Shown piece after piece: positions 44,811 to 55,712 of a stretch of DNA of 64,000 bases. The translations under genes were made by a program, and so were the position numbers. Below the pieces are notes generated by a model. That model was given only the letters and a program-made list of their open reading frames with translations. It did no database searches and was not told where the DNA came from. Source of the DNA: Prosopocoilus inquinatus (Eukaryota; Arthropoda; Insecta; Coleoptera; Lucanidae); NCBI GenBank assembly GCA_036172665.1, contig CM069872.1, positions 37,062,101-37,126,100 on the forward strand. Reading direction: 5' to 3'. The number at the start of each line of letters is the position of its first letter. Position 1 is the stretch's first letter.

Positions 44811-45229
44811 TGAGAAAATTAAGGCTAATGTTTTTTTTAAACTGAAAAATAAATTTGTGGATATGTTAACCTCATTTGAACACTTCCAAAGAAGAAAAAT
44901 ATTTATATAAAGAACTACGATGGGATTTACACATGTTATTTTTATGGCTTTGTTTTTTTTTGCAAAAGTGACGTTTAGTTCTTTTCCAATAAATTTACAG
45001 TTTTGTACATGGATCTTTTTACACGATGTTTATGATGTTTGGATCTCTTTAAATAAAATAACTAGCGTCTTAGAAATCTGTTAACATGCAAAAGGTAAAA
45101 AGAATTATTTTCATGCATTTTCAATGTTAATAAGGCAACTAATTACATTAAAAACAGTTTATTTATATTTTTTTGTTTAATAAAGCAACTACTTAAAAAA
45201 GTAAACAAAGAAGCTACTAAGCTTCAGTA

Positions 45230-46315
45230 TACAGGGTGATTTATTAGCCTCTTTACTAACTTTCCCAAATTAAAGTAGATGTAATTTTATGAAAAATCAT
45301 CTTACCAACTTAGGTTCGAATTGTTTTTGTTTAGAAGTTATAGTGATTTCAGTTTTTCATTTACTTGGAAAGTTGTTAACAACTGCTTTCCTCGGTGCAT
45401 TTATTTTTGTTTATTTATTCTTTTTATATATTTATTACTGATATTAGAAATAATAAAAAAAATTTGTGCATATCGTTTTTGATTGCAGTGAAAACCTCGA
45501 GCAGGCTCTGTACAGCTGTTTCACCCCTGCTTGGGGCTTCTTCAGCAGAGACGTAGCTCGACATTCCCACTGCAGACAAAAACGACCTGTCCAATTTATT
45601 CGCAATTGCAATGTCAGGTCAAAAAGCGATCGTAAGGTGTCGCTATTTTATCTGTTCATTAGAAATAATGTTAATTTACTACAAATATAAGAAAGTTTTG
45701 TTGTTACGAATCATGGGCGTAGGCAGACTTTTTCTAAACCCGGGCATATAAAAAAATATGCACTTATACATTTAAATAAATAGATTTTAATCTTTAAAAC
45801 GGACACTATAGAATCGCAAGGAACACTCTACGTTTCGCTATAGTTTGATGGCATAATATTTTTTAAGCATAATAACTGTTAATTTGCTGCAAATAGGCAT
45901 TTTAACCCCTGGCAAACGCCCGGGTTTTCCCGTAGCTGCTACGTTCATGTTGCGAATTATGTATTCAATTAAGAGGTTAATTTTACTATAGTATAGTATA
46001 GTTTATTACTCAACAGTCATGCAAAAGAACCATTTACAGTAATTTAAATAGAGTTAATACAATAAGAAAAAGAATTTTTGAACATCTGTCATAATTTCAG
46101 TTATATATCATTTCCTAATTTGAGTCTTGTAATGTTTATTTGCGTGTATATAGAATTACAATACATAATTTTTGTTGTTAAATAATTTTTAATAAATGAA
46201 AAACTAAAATCAATGTAACTTCTAAACAAAAGCAATTCGAACCTAAATAGTTGATAAGAGTTTCTTTTTCCATAAAATTAATTAATTAATTAATTAGTTA
46301 ATAAATCACCCTGTA
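45230..46315. mobile_element. mariner-type TIR element carrying a 312-bp repeat unit
   Basis: TACAGGGTGATTTATTA at the left and its inverse TAATAAATCACCCTGTA at the right are flanked by TA. The arms continue over about 150 bp, including TAGGTTCGAATTG with CAATTCGAACCTA and AGAAGTTA with TAACTTCT. The interior holds a unit of the 312-bp repeat (45463-45662) and half of a family C hairpin (about 45795-45845). It is 1086 bp with no transposase. Confidence 0.87.
45463..45662. repeat. 312-bp repeat, partial dispersed copy
   Basis: AACCTCGAGCAGGCTCTGTAC, GCTTGGGGCTTCTTCAGCAG and CAATTTATTCGCAATTGC match the units at 1-930. The copy then skips part of the unit and ends at CGCTATTTTATCTGTTCATT. It is visibly more diverged than the copies at the window start are from each other. 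Confidence 0.9.
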
Positions 46316-46619
46316 TAACTTCAACAAAAGTAATATAACGCACTATCAAACGACCTGTTACCCCTTCCAAAAGAGGTCACCACGGACAGTTTGGCGTAGG
46401 GAGAATTTTAGTCTAACTAGTATTTAATTATATACGGTGTGTTCGGTACCTTTATCTGAAAAAACACTCTTTAGCGGTTGGTGCTTTTTAGATAAGCGCT
46501 ATCCATATGATTATGACATTTTGTTCAATAAGAAAAGCGACATTAAGTTCAAAAAAGTTTTATTAACAAATTCCGTTTAAAATTCACAGTAAAATCATAA
46601 TAGGTGATTAAAATGTTCA

Positions 46620-47660
46620 CTATGTTCAACAAGACAGACTTGGATTCTACACAAAAGCATACGAAAAATATTATTAATTCCCCTTATTTTTTCATAAACT
46701 TTCTGCCACAGTTGTTCCAAATCATTTGTTGGTTTTTGATACAGAAAATTTTTCAAATATAGCCACAAGAAAAAGTCACATGGGGTAAGATTACAAGACC
46801 TTGAAAGAAAAGGTGGAGCAGTATTTCGACTAATAATTATTTGATCAAATTGTGATATTAAGCCTAAAGTGTCTTGTGTGGTAAGCGCTGTCGCCCCATC
46901 TTGTGGAAATAACCCTGTCTTAGCTATTCATCGTGCAGGTCATTAATAAATGGTTCTAAAATCTCATGCCTGTATCTCACTGCAAATGCATAATTTTACA
47001 ATAAAAATAACAAAAGTTAACTTGTCATTGAAAGAATACGGGCGGATTCTTCTTCGTTTTGCAAGAGCGCTGCCCACACTCCCACTTTTTGGTGGTGAAG
47101 TGATTTTTCTTCAATAAAGCTACGTTTATCAGAGCTCCACATTCTTCATATTTTGTGAATTCATGTACCCGTCTAAATAAAACCAAGTCTCGTCGGAGAA
47201 AAACGTTTTGTCTAATAAATCTTGATGGAAAATCTGCTGAGACCATTGGCAATATTGTATTCGATGCGGATAATCCACTTCTTGGAGTTTCTGTACGAAC
47301 ATTCCTCGATAAGGATACAAATGAAAATTTTTTTCAAGATCTTATGACAAGTACAGACCGATAATTTTACTTGTTGGGACAAACGGCTGAGCTGAGTTCT
47401 TGGCGATTCATGCATAAGTTCTTTTACATTTTCAATGGCTTCAACTGTTCTTTTTGTGGGACGACAATTGCCCTTTTTACGTAAAACAGAACCTGTTTCT
47501 CGGAAAAGCTTAACCACATGATTCAAAGACATACGAAATATCTCATAGGGAAGCAAAAGGTCCGAATACTTTACAGAGAACTCACGAAAGTAGTCCTGAA
47601 TAGAGTACTGCCATTCACCTTCAATTTGACAATCATTTCGAAAATAATATTCGATCATAA
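46620..47660 (-). pseudogene. mariner-superfamily transposase relic
   Basis: The - strand reads a helix-turn-helix region (VVKLFRETGSVLRKKGNCRP, then SRLSQQVKLSVCTCHKILKK), the first catalytic Asp in KFFSDETWFYLDGYMNSQN, the second in PQDGATALTTQD, and a C-terminal block LISQFDQIIISRN, NLTPCDFFLWLYLKN. The last block should read SPDL but reads SCNL, so the third catalytic Asp is replaced by Asn. Frameshifts separate the parts (around 47200 and 46940-47030). This is the broad mariner-like family common in insects with the DFFLWG end. It is inactive. Confidence 0.85.
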
Positions 47661-47716
47661 AAGATCTCTTGCAAGAGAACCATTTTAGGTTGTTTTATTA
47701 ATTTCAATGATCTGGT

Positions 47717-48596
47717 ATAGGTTGGATGGAATGTAGAGTGAGAGGTATCGCGACGAACATTAGAGAGAGAGAAAACTAGCCTCGATCAGCTGGGTTGGGG
47801 CAAAACGTCAAAATTAGTTTGACAATGTCAAAACGTGAAAACATTCGTTGTCTGTGCGTTTAGTCTGTTAGTTTTCAAATTGGATTTTGTGGGTCGTTTT
47901 CTCGATTTTAAGTTATTTGAAGTGACTTATCAAGTTTTTGTTTATTATTTAATTAAAGTTCAACATCCATTGATTTCGCTTCTAGTTTTTACGGGATGTT
48001 TTAAATTGATTTTGAATGTCATTTTATTAAATTTTTAGTTTTATGTAAGTGACTATTTTACTCTAAAAAGATAAGCAGGTTTCTTAAATATCTTTTATTA
48101 TAATATTTCAATAATCGTGTTAATAAAATGTAGAATACCTACTTATTTCGCTGATGATTGCATAAATATGCGACAAAAAGATGTAACTGTATCCATCCAC
48201 ACAGAGGGTAGACGCATTTTAAAATTACTTAAAATATTGAATATATTTCGTATTAAGCTTAAACAGATAAAATAGCGACATCTTACGATCGCTTTTTGAC
48301 CTGACATTGCAGTAGGAAAGACAAATTGAAACAACAACGAAATTTTTCTAAAAGCATTAAGCTTAGTTGAGATGCATTCCCAATATGCAAAATATTTATT
48401 GCAATTTGTTTTTGATTGGCTAGTTTTTTGCGTATCCGGATGCATCTGAACTAAGCTTTCATTTGCCCCAAACCACGTGGTATCGGCCATTTCTGATCTT
48501 TGTTACTCTTAGGGAATGCTCATATTATCTTTCTCTCTCTAATGTTAAAGCCGATGCAGTCCTATTCAAAATGACGCTAGACTCCATCTAACCTTA
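47717..48596. mobile_element. TIR element carrying a second 312-bp repeat fragment
   Basis: TAGGTTGGATGGAATGTAGAG at the left pairs with the inverse of CTAGACTCCATCTAACCTTA at the right. AACATTAGAGAGAGA recurs inverted about 40 bp further in on each side. It is 880 bp with no recognised coding. A fragment of the 312-bp repeat is at 48262-48345. Confidence 0.65.
48262..48345. repeat. 312-bp repeat, short dispersed fragment
   Basis: AACAGATAAAATAGCGACATC, CGCTTTTTGACCTGACATTG and AGACAAATTGAA match the unit in the same orientation as 1-312. AAATTTTTCTAAAA follows after a gap. Confidence 0.85.
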
Positions 48597-50389
48597 TTAC
48601 ATCATTGATTAATTTAAAAGTGACAGTGCCATTTCATACGTCAGATCGATTAGGGCTGGTTCATAACTAATAATTCACGGTCAACCACGAGAAGAAATTT
48701 AAAAAAGGCACTTTTTTAATTTATAAAAAAATATTTGTTACAAAATTTATACAAACTAATTTTTGCTGATGTATATAGAAAAACAAAAGAACATGACGTA
48801 ACTAAAATTGTATATATTTTTAATGGGACATTCAGTACATTTATACATATTTGTATTCTAAATTAAATTGTGGGTTATTATTTTAAATAATGTACATAAA
48901 CTTAATAGATAGTTGTGGAAGATATGGTATTTAATGGAGGACGGCTATTATCACGTTTGAAAAAATCACAAAATTTAACTCGCATATTTTATTGTTCAAT
49001 TGCAGTTCGTATGTGCGTCTATTGACACGGGTCTGTCGTACCGATGCGACGCGGCTAAAATTACCAAAGGCCAAGGAACGTCCGCGGACGAAGGCGTAAA
49101 ATGCAAATTTCTAGAGGAGAATCCGAAGTTATTAAACCGTACTTGCGCTATATCAACGAATTTTATGCTTACTAAAAAGTAATTGAGATTCTTAATTTCT
49201 TTTTAGTAAATATGTCTCACTGTGTTTTCGCGAGACGCTGACTTTTGACATTCGTCTGCTGAGCCAAACTTTTAGAAAACGCACTTTATGACATATGGGA
49301 ACGAGTGCCATAAAAAGAGAAGTCGGTAAATGCAAGTCAGTCAGTCATTAATCGAGTTAGTCATTAATAGAGTCAGTCATTAATCGGTAGGAGTCATTCA
49401 TTGATAGAATAGTAATCGGTATTTTGTAAAAATGTTTCCGGCAGTGGATTAATGAAATCGTGATATGATCGTCGGATGAAAGAGACAGAGTACATAATCG
49501 GTAATCAGACTCTTTATTTATTTTTATGCCAAGCAAGCGAGTGACTCTCTCTTAATTTTTGATTAAGCAAGTGTTCCACTATGTAAACAAATTACTCAAA
49601 AAATTAGGAAAAGACAATTAATATTTACGCTCAACATTTTCAATCTTAATCTTAATTTTAATTTAATCCTTAAAATGTAGCTTAGTAAACTTTATTATAT
49701 TTTTCATAAAACATAAAAGTCTAGCTCATTTATTTGGAACATAGACTTTTAAACTAACTTTGCTTTATTTTGTGAAATGGTGCTGGTTTTATTTCGTAAC
49801 AGGGTGGAGGCACCCTCATATCGTGACATGTTGGAGACGCCCTTATATCGTGACAATATCTCGGTTACGCGATGTGTATTTGTTTTCTGTAAATAACAGC
49901 AAGAGCTTTGAATTAGTCTGTGTAGGTTTAGCATTAAAAATTTCTTTCTAAGTTCAAAAATAAAAAGAAAGTTACAGGAATTCTTGTTTAGACACCCTGT
50001 AAATTTTTGTGTAATTACTTTAATTTGTGTTGTACATACTTTTCAAAAAAAGGACTAAAATAAAATCATCAGTTCTACACACATGACATAACACAAGTTC
50101 TGCTCGGCAGAGAGATTTGATTTCATGTTCCCAGGATGGTTATATAACTTTCAGGAATAAACAGAAATTACATAAGCAAATAAGCAGAGTTGTTTCCCTC
50201 CAGTTTCGTTCATAAATTCGAAAATTGGAAACTGTAATGTAATTTTCACTTTTCCGGATGCTTTCTAAACGGACTATACAATGTTTTAAAAAGAGTTTAA
50301 CTCCCACGTGACCAAATTAAGAACCTTTCTAGGAAAAGTTGTTTTCTGCAAATTGGCAACACTACAAGAGTGAAAAGTATCTAGCGTGT
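48597..50389. other. intron stretch without recognised genes
   Basis: AT-rich DNA. AGTCAGTCATTAATCG-like units repeat about three times at 49337-49400, and ATATCGTGACA occurs twice at 49818-49856. No transposon ends are recognised. Confidence 0.5.
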
Positions 50390-50393
50390 GTAA

Positions 50394-50806
50394 TGTTACG
50401 AATTCGGGGTTCACAAATAATAATCGACACATGATTTCAGAACTTTAATTAAACACTCGTTTAAACACAATACAAATTAACTACTATAATCAATATACAA
50501 CACTTATTTCCAATAATAATACTTAAATAATTCACCGTTTAATTCGCCCGAGATCGCAGCATCGCTCGCTTACTGCAAACTGTTTTAAATCGCGCGCCAT
50601 CCTGCTTTCTATTTCCATCCGGTTGTTACTGGAAACGCCTGGAATGCCATGGAACTAACGCGAACTTTCTCGAAGATTCCAAGCACAGGTGGCGGTGCCT
50701 TCTGGGGAACGTGTAATATTCGCCAACTGCCAATCTGCGATATTAGTCTGTGAACTAATATATGACGCCACCCATCTGAAAAATTTATTATCGTTTTGCT
50801 GTAACA
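50394..50806. mobile_element. solo LTR (413 bp)
   Basis: It starts TGTTACGAATTCGGGG and ends TTTGCTGTAACA, with TG...CA ends and a short terminal inverted repeat. It is flanked by a perfect GTAA duplication (50390-50393, 50807-50810). The less AT-rich middle resembles an LTR promoter region. It is unrelated by eye to the 25246 LTR and partly similar to 14936-15130. It is probably Gypsy or BEL/Pao; the orientation is not settled. Confidence 0.85.
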
Positions 50807-51022
50807 GTAATATTTAATATTATTCAATCTATTATTTCCTTCTGTTTGTGATATAACACTATTTTATTTTATATGTTTGACGTTTTCAAAACTGTATTCC
50901 TGGTTATACTGAAAAAAGTATTTATTATTATTATAGTTAAAAACCTTAGAAAGATGCGTTTCCTTACTATTTCTGGTCAAATCAATTCTGTTACGCCACT
51001 GATTAATTACGTAATTGTATTT

Positions 51023-51353
51023 GATGAGGCCTCAATTAGGACGGAATGGCTATTACAGGGGATGCTTGTGGGCCCCACTGCAATCTGAGCTGACTTTCTA
51101 CAAGCTTGCGACGACACGCTATTGTGTCCACATTGGTCACCAACCCCTATCCGCCTGAAGGCGCGCTTTAAGTCCTAGTCTGCTATTACTGGGCTTACCG
51201 TTCATAAATCGGGCGAGTCGTTCGAATTGGGGTGGAGTTTCTCAAGCTACTCTTCTTCTGATGAGATCCAAATTAGGACCGAAATAGCTTTACAGAGGAT
51301 GCTTGAGGACCCTGCTGTAATCTGAGATGACTTGTTACAAGCTTTACGATGGG
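51023..51353 (+). repeat. 92-bp direct repeat, two copies 237 bp apart
   Basis: GATGAGGCCTCAATTAGGACGG (51023) and GATGAGATCCAAATTAGGACCG (51260) begin two copies. Both continue through ACAGRGGATGCTTG, CTGYAATCTGAG and ACAAGCTT. The family is unknown. Confidence 0.75.
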
Positions 51354-51525
51354 TTTCATAAAAAAATTGTTAATCAGCGATTAATTTAATTCTCTGATTA
51401 AGGAACATTATTGGAGGAAGTTAACAGTAGATTTGAAACAACCAATTATATTGTTTCACCCAACCAATCACAGACTCTTATCAAGCTGTTAACTTAATCA
51501 GTGATTAAATAATTTTTGTGTAACT
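51352..51525. mobile_element. MITE with GTTAATCAGCGATTAA arms
   Basis: TCATAAAAAAATTGTTAATCAG at the left is inverted as TTAATCAGTGATTAAATAATTT at the right. It is 174 bp, AT-rich and non-coding, and directly follows the 92-bp repeat. Confidence 0.6.
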
Positions 51526-51629
51526 GGGGGTTAAAATTTTAGCTGAGGCATTTTATTTAAAGAATTGCCATAAATTTGACTTTGATTGCCTAATTTTGAT
51601 GATCATGTGGTATTCAGTAGTGCTGGCAA

Positions 51630-52045
51630 TCAAATCGGGTTTTCGGATAACCGGTTAACCAGTTTCGGATTACTCGTGGTTTTAAACAAAACCGAAGACC
51701 GGTTATCCGGATAATCGGTTATTTGAATATCCAATTGTTTGGATGAAAGAATATTCGAATATTATCGGTTTTTGGATAATCGGATATTCGAATTAGTTTT
51801 TTCAAATAATAATTTCATTTTATATTCCAACAAATTCTGTAAAATCGAGACTTAGAATTAAAATTCAGTAGAATTCGGTTTTTATGAATCAGTTTTACTG
51901 TTTGATAATACAAAAGTCGGTTTTTCGAATATTCGAATAATCGGTTCTTGGATATTCGAATAGTCGATTTCAACCATTATTTGGATAACCGGTTATATCC
52001 AAAACAGGTTTTTAAGGAAACCAATTACTCGGTTTCAATTTTTTC
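51630..52045. repeat. simple repeat of CGGTTATCCGGATAAT/ATTCGAATA type
   Basis: Short blocks such as ACCGGTTATCC, GGATAATCGG and ATATTCGAAT recur in both orientations over 415 bp. It could be a decayed microsatellite expansion. Reverse and forward copies mean it can form many small hairpins. Confidence 0.7.
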
Positions 52046-52208
52046 CGGTTTTTGTCGGCACAAATTCAGACATTGTTGAAAATAATAGTAATTTAGGTTA
52101 CAAGTTTAGAGAAAATATGAGTTTGGAATTTCTAAATGAAGTATTTAATTGAAATAGATTCTTGTCCGATGAAATTTCTAAGAAAGTAGTTTTTTTCTTC
52201 ACTTTAAC

Positions 52209-52350
52209 CGGTGACAGTTTAATTAGAAGGAACACTCAATGTTTCCCTATGGCTTGGTAGCCTATATTAAGCGACTAACAACGTTTCACTATCGCTGCTA
52301 TCAAGCGACAGTGAAACGTTGAGTGTTCCTTCTGATTAAACAGTGTCCGG
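52209..52350. mobile_element. hairpin MITE, family C
   Basis: GTGACAGTTTAATTAGAAGG and AACACTCAATGTTTCCCTAT at the left pair with the inverse of CAGTGAAACGTTGAGTGTTC and CTTCTGATTAAACAGTGTC at the right. It is 142 bp. Half of one occurs at about 45795-45845. Confidence 0.85.
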
Positions 52351-52445
52351 CTACAGTTTTTAAAAGCTATGTAGGATTTCATTAATAATCACTTCACAGT
52401 CATGTATCGTAAAGTGTATTTCTGTCGACATATTTCACACCTTAC

Positions 52446-52588
52446 GGCCCGATTTCATAATCGAACTAAAGGAGACTTTAAAGTAAAAGTCACATCTGGG
52501 GGGTAAATAACCCCGATTTCGCTTTTTATGACGTATGACTGTGACTTTAATTTTAAAGTCTCCTTTAGTACGATTATGAAATCGGACC
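52446..52588. mobile_element. hairpin MITE, family D
   Basis: CCCGATTTCATAATCGAACTAA at the left is inverted as AGTACGATTATGAAATCGGACC at the right. The arms continue through GGAGACTTTAAAGT with ACTTTAATTTTAAAGTCTCC. It is 143 bp and well preserved. Confidence 0.88.
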
Positions 52589-52599
52589 TCAGAAATTTA

Positions 52600-53868
52600 T
52601 TTTTTCTGAATTAATCCTTAAGGCCTGATGATAATTTTTGTGTCAAATTTGTTACAAAGTGAGAAGACAAGCCTACGATAGTGAATACTGAATGGTTGAT
52701 TCGATGCTTTTGCCTCAGCTTTTACAAATCGTGCCGCCTTGGGTCATAGTATCAGCTTTAAACTTAGTAGGTGTATCTTGCTTGTATATTAATTTATTTG
52801 TCAAATTAGAAGCATGTTTCTTTCTGTGAAGAAGTCTGAAATTTGTAGCCAGGGAACACTTGTAGTGTAGGACTTTCTGCGCACAAATGATAAATAGTGG
52901 GCGAGATGAAATGAAAATATTCTGAGTTCATCGTGTTGGTTTCTTTAAAAATTAATTTCCTGACATATTTCTGTTTTGCGCTATACAAAGAATGACATTC
53001 AAGTAAATTTATGGTCCGCATGACATTTTCAAATCTCTTTCATTAAAAAAGAATGGCATTTGAATGAGGGGGGTGCAATTTATTCGAAATTGTTGCACAA
53101 TAATTTCTAAAATGTTTCCGGAGTTCAATGGACGCACATCGATCCGTAGTTTTCCTTTCATTTCACTCGAACAAAGCGCGCCCGAAATCTATACGCTAAA
53201 CATTTACGCTCGCCTACAATAAACAAATCGCTGCACGAAATAAATGTACGCGTATAAATTGTCAATAAAACTGAGTCGAAGCTCTTATCTAACACATTCA
53301 GTTATTCCCAAATCAGAATTTCCACTCGCTTTGGCGTTCGCCGGCGTAATATCGCTTTATTGTGGAGCGGAATCGATTTCCATACATTTTGCGGGACTTA
53401 ATATTTTCATATACAATCCTAATCGCCGTAACCGATCTCCTCAGGAGCGTTCGATTTTTATTTAATTACCTGCGTGGGTAGGGAGTCAGGTAAACTGATT
53501 TCGTTCACGGGAAATCACGCGTAAGCCCGAAATGAAAATCTGCATATCGGAACGTGCTTAATTAAACTGAACACATATTTTACTAAAGAACATACGAAAA
53601 TTAAAATCAAAATTTCATCTCTGTGTTTGGCAATTTCCACCAGGAGTAGACCCGGAGAAATTCGCAACGCAAATAACAATAAAAGTAAAATTTCAAATAT
53701 GGAACGTAGAATTCACTGAAATTGTTTTCAAAGCACCGATATTAAACCGTACTCTTACGCTTTATTATTATTTTAGTACAAATTGTATCCGTGTACCGAT
53801 TTAAGTAGGGGATTGTATCTTTATGTTTCATCGAAATATTTAGTTTATTTTATATGACAATTGGAAAC
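52600..53868. other. intron stretch without recognised features
   Basis: Nothing coding or repetitive is recognised here apart from short open frames with no homology. Confidence 0.5.
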
Positions 53869-53988
53869 TGTAATGTAAGCAGTAGGCTGGTGATAGAAAA
53901 ACAGTTACATGTGAATGTCAATAAGGAATAAAAATAAATCCAATTCTTTCCACTCGTTCTTTGAGGTAATTACTTAAATTATTCTACA
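53869..53988 (+). repeat. Gypsy 5' LTR
   Basis: It matches the 3' LTR with roughly a tenth of positions differing by eye. It is followed by TCGTGGTAGCGGAAAC, a probable tRNA primer site whose tRNA I do not identify. Confidence 0.82.
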
Positions 53989-54090
53989 TCGTGGTAGCGG
54001 AAACTAGTTGGAAAAATATCAAAAACCAAGCAGCAATGTGAAAATTTAGATAAACTCAACACGGCTTTTCAACTATAAAATTGGCAAACT

Positions 54091-54539
54091 ATGGACCCAA
54101 TGAATTTTTCAAGGTCCGATGAATGGTCAAGATGGAGACGTCGATTTGAATATTTTCGTATGGCCTTCAGTTTACATAAAAAGTCAGGAGAACAAGTTTT
54201 CACGTTGATATATTGTACGGGTGAACAAGCAGATGATGTATTATTGTCTTCGAATTTATCTTCAAGTGATAAAAACGTGTATTTCTTTGTTATAAATGGA
54301 TTTGAAAATCACGCAATTCCCAAGAGAAACATCTTATGCGAACGAACAATGTTCAATCGCCGTTGTCAAACAGAAAATGAATCGGCTACGAGAACTATAT
54401 TTTCTTGCACAGTACTGCGAGAATGAAGTACTGAGGGATGAGCTAATTCGAGGACCAATCATACACGACTCCGAAGTCAGAAATTATCTGAGCGGTTATA
54501 ATTGACGTCAGATTTGACAACTTTAGTAGCAAGACAATT
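54091..54539 (+). pseudogene. Gypsy gag, N-terminal part
   Basis: The frame starts MDPMNFSRSDEWSRWRRRFE and continues with YRMAF-like and EQVFTLIYCTGEQADDVLLS blocks, typical of a widespread animal Gypsy gag. A frameshift near 54290 moves to a frame reading RETSYANEQCSIAVVKQKMN and LRELYFLAQYCENEVLRDEL. Stops follow LSGYN, just before the MITE at 54540. It is the capsid part of a dead element. Confidence 0.85.
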
Positions 54540-54795
54540 GCCGCTTTCCAATTGCCCAAATGAGCTACTCAGAGCTCTTCCAAATTGAGCAAATATAAGG
54601 GGTGCAGCGTGCGAAACGCACTTGAATTGATCTTTTTTACTTTCTTCCGTCCCCTCACGCACCTGTATCTATGACTATATATGTATCACGCTTATAAGAC
54701 TTATGCAACGTTCCCATTAAAATCTCGGAAGAGTAGTCAGGATCAGATCAGTTCAGATCATTTCAGGTGTTTGAAATTCGTAACTGGAAAGCGGC
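54540..54795. mobile_element. 256-bp MITE, family E, inserted in Gypsy gag
   Basis: The ends GCCGCTTTCCAATTGC and (reverse strand) GCCGCTTTCCAGTTAC are inverted repeats. A second member in opposite orientation is at 61907-62163, sharing TTTTTACTTTC, CCGTCCCCTCACRCACC and CCGAGATTTYAATG-type blocks. It splits the gag frame upstream of the zinc knuckles. Confidence 0.88.
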
Positions 54796-54819
54796 TAATG
54801 GAGCAAGTCAAAAACAGAG

Positions 54820-55050
54820 CAAAAGCAAAAGTTTGACAAGGTTAGACGATATAAAAATCAAATAAATACTAGTGGAAGTAACACGGATAAGATAGTCAAA
54901 TGTTGCACATGATGCGGTCGTAACCATCTAGAAAAAAAAAACATGTCCAGCTATCACCGCAATTTGTAACAAATATAAACGAAGAGGATATTATTCAAAA
55001 GTCTGCAGAAGTGAGAATGCGACGTATGTAAAAGAAGTAGTTTGAAGGTT
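54820..55050 (+). pseudogene. Gypsy gag zinc-knuckle region
   Basis: The frame reads KIVKCCT-CGRNHLEKKKTC and then PAITAICNKYKRRGYYSKVC. This is two CCHC-type knuckles with one cysteine replaced (CNKY for CNKC). Stops interrupt it. It would bind packaged RNA in an active element. Confidence 0.75.
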
Positions 55051-55119
55051 CAGTAACATACATTGGATCAATTCATTTAAATCAAAAGAACGATTTCGTT
55101 GTAGAAGTTGTTCAAGATC

Positions 55120-55345
55120 ACGAAATAAATATGCTAAAAGAGGTCGATGGAAAATATTGGTTGATATTTACATGTAAGCTTCCCTTCAAAGTAGACACAA
55201 GTGCTGATCTTACGTGTATTTCTGAAACCGAGCATTTTTTCGATGTACGTCTTCAGGCGCCCGGGCGGTCAGTGTACAACGCCGGCAAGAGGCAATTGTG
55301 CAGTGTAGGATATTTTTGTGAAGAGAAAAGTCAATGTCAATAGAC
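55120..55345 (+). pseudogene. Gypsy aspartic protease remnant
   Basis: FKVDTSADLTCISE occupies the place of the usual FKVDTGADVTVI active site, so the catalytic D-T-G reads D-T-S. It continues RLQAPGRSVYNAGKRQL and VGYF, standard for this Gypsy group, and the frame ends soon after. Confidence 0.8.
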
Positions 55346-55419
55346 ATATGTGTCATAGAGAATTTTGAAAACTCATTGCTTAATGGGGATACCTGCGAGG
55401 GTATTGTGAAGCGAGTAGG

Positions 55420-55712
55420 TGCTGTGGGAAGTAAAATGACTTTCGACCCAGTAAAGCAATATTCAAAAGTATTTCAAGGATGAGGGGAAATCCAAATCCC
55501 ATATAAGATTCAGTTATGTGATGGAGTAGTTCCACATGCATTAACAACTTCTAGGATAATTCCCATTCTTATAAGGAAATAAATAGAAAGGAATTTAGAC
55601 ATTGATGGGAGTAATAGAAGGAGTTGAAGATCCAACGGATTGGTGTTCAGGTTTGGTTTTGGTTCCAAAAAAGAACAGGACAATGCGAATATGTGTTGAT
55701 TAGGTAAAATTA
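55420..55712 (+). pseudogene. Gypsy reverse transcriptase N-terminal part, truncated
   Basis: In shifting frames it reads YSKVFQG-GEIQIPYKIQL, CDGVVPHALTTSRIIPI and GVIEGVEDPTDWCSGLVLV with PKKN-TMRICVD. These are the entry motifs of Gypsy RT. The sequence breaks off right after CVD. The YxDD catalytic core and RNase H are absent because of an internal deletion joining it to integrase. Confidence 0.85.

Noticed and set aside
48143..48490. 115-codon frame on the - strand
   Set aside because: It lies inside the 47717-48596 TIR element and partly in the 312-bp repeat fragment; no homology.
53858..53888. TTGGAAACTGTAATGTAA shared with about 50228 as an LTR duplicate
   Set aside because: Similarity ends within about 25 bp and the 50228 site has no LTR body; it may be coincidence or a short shared target.
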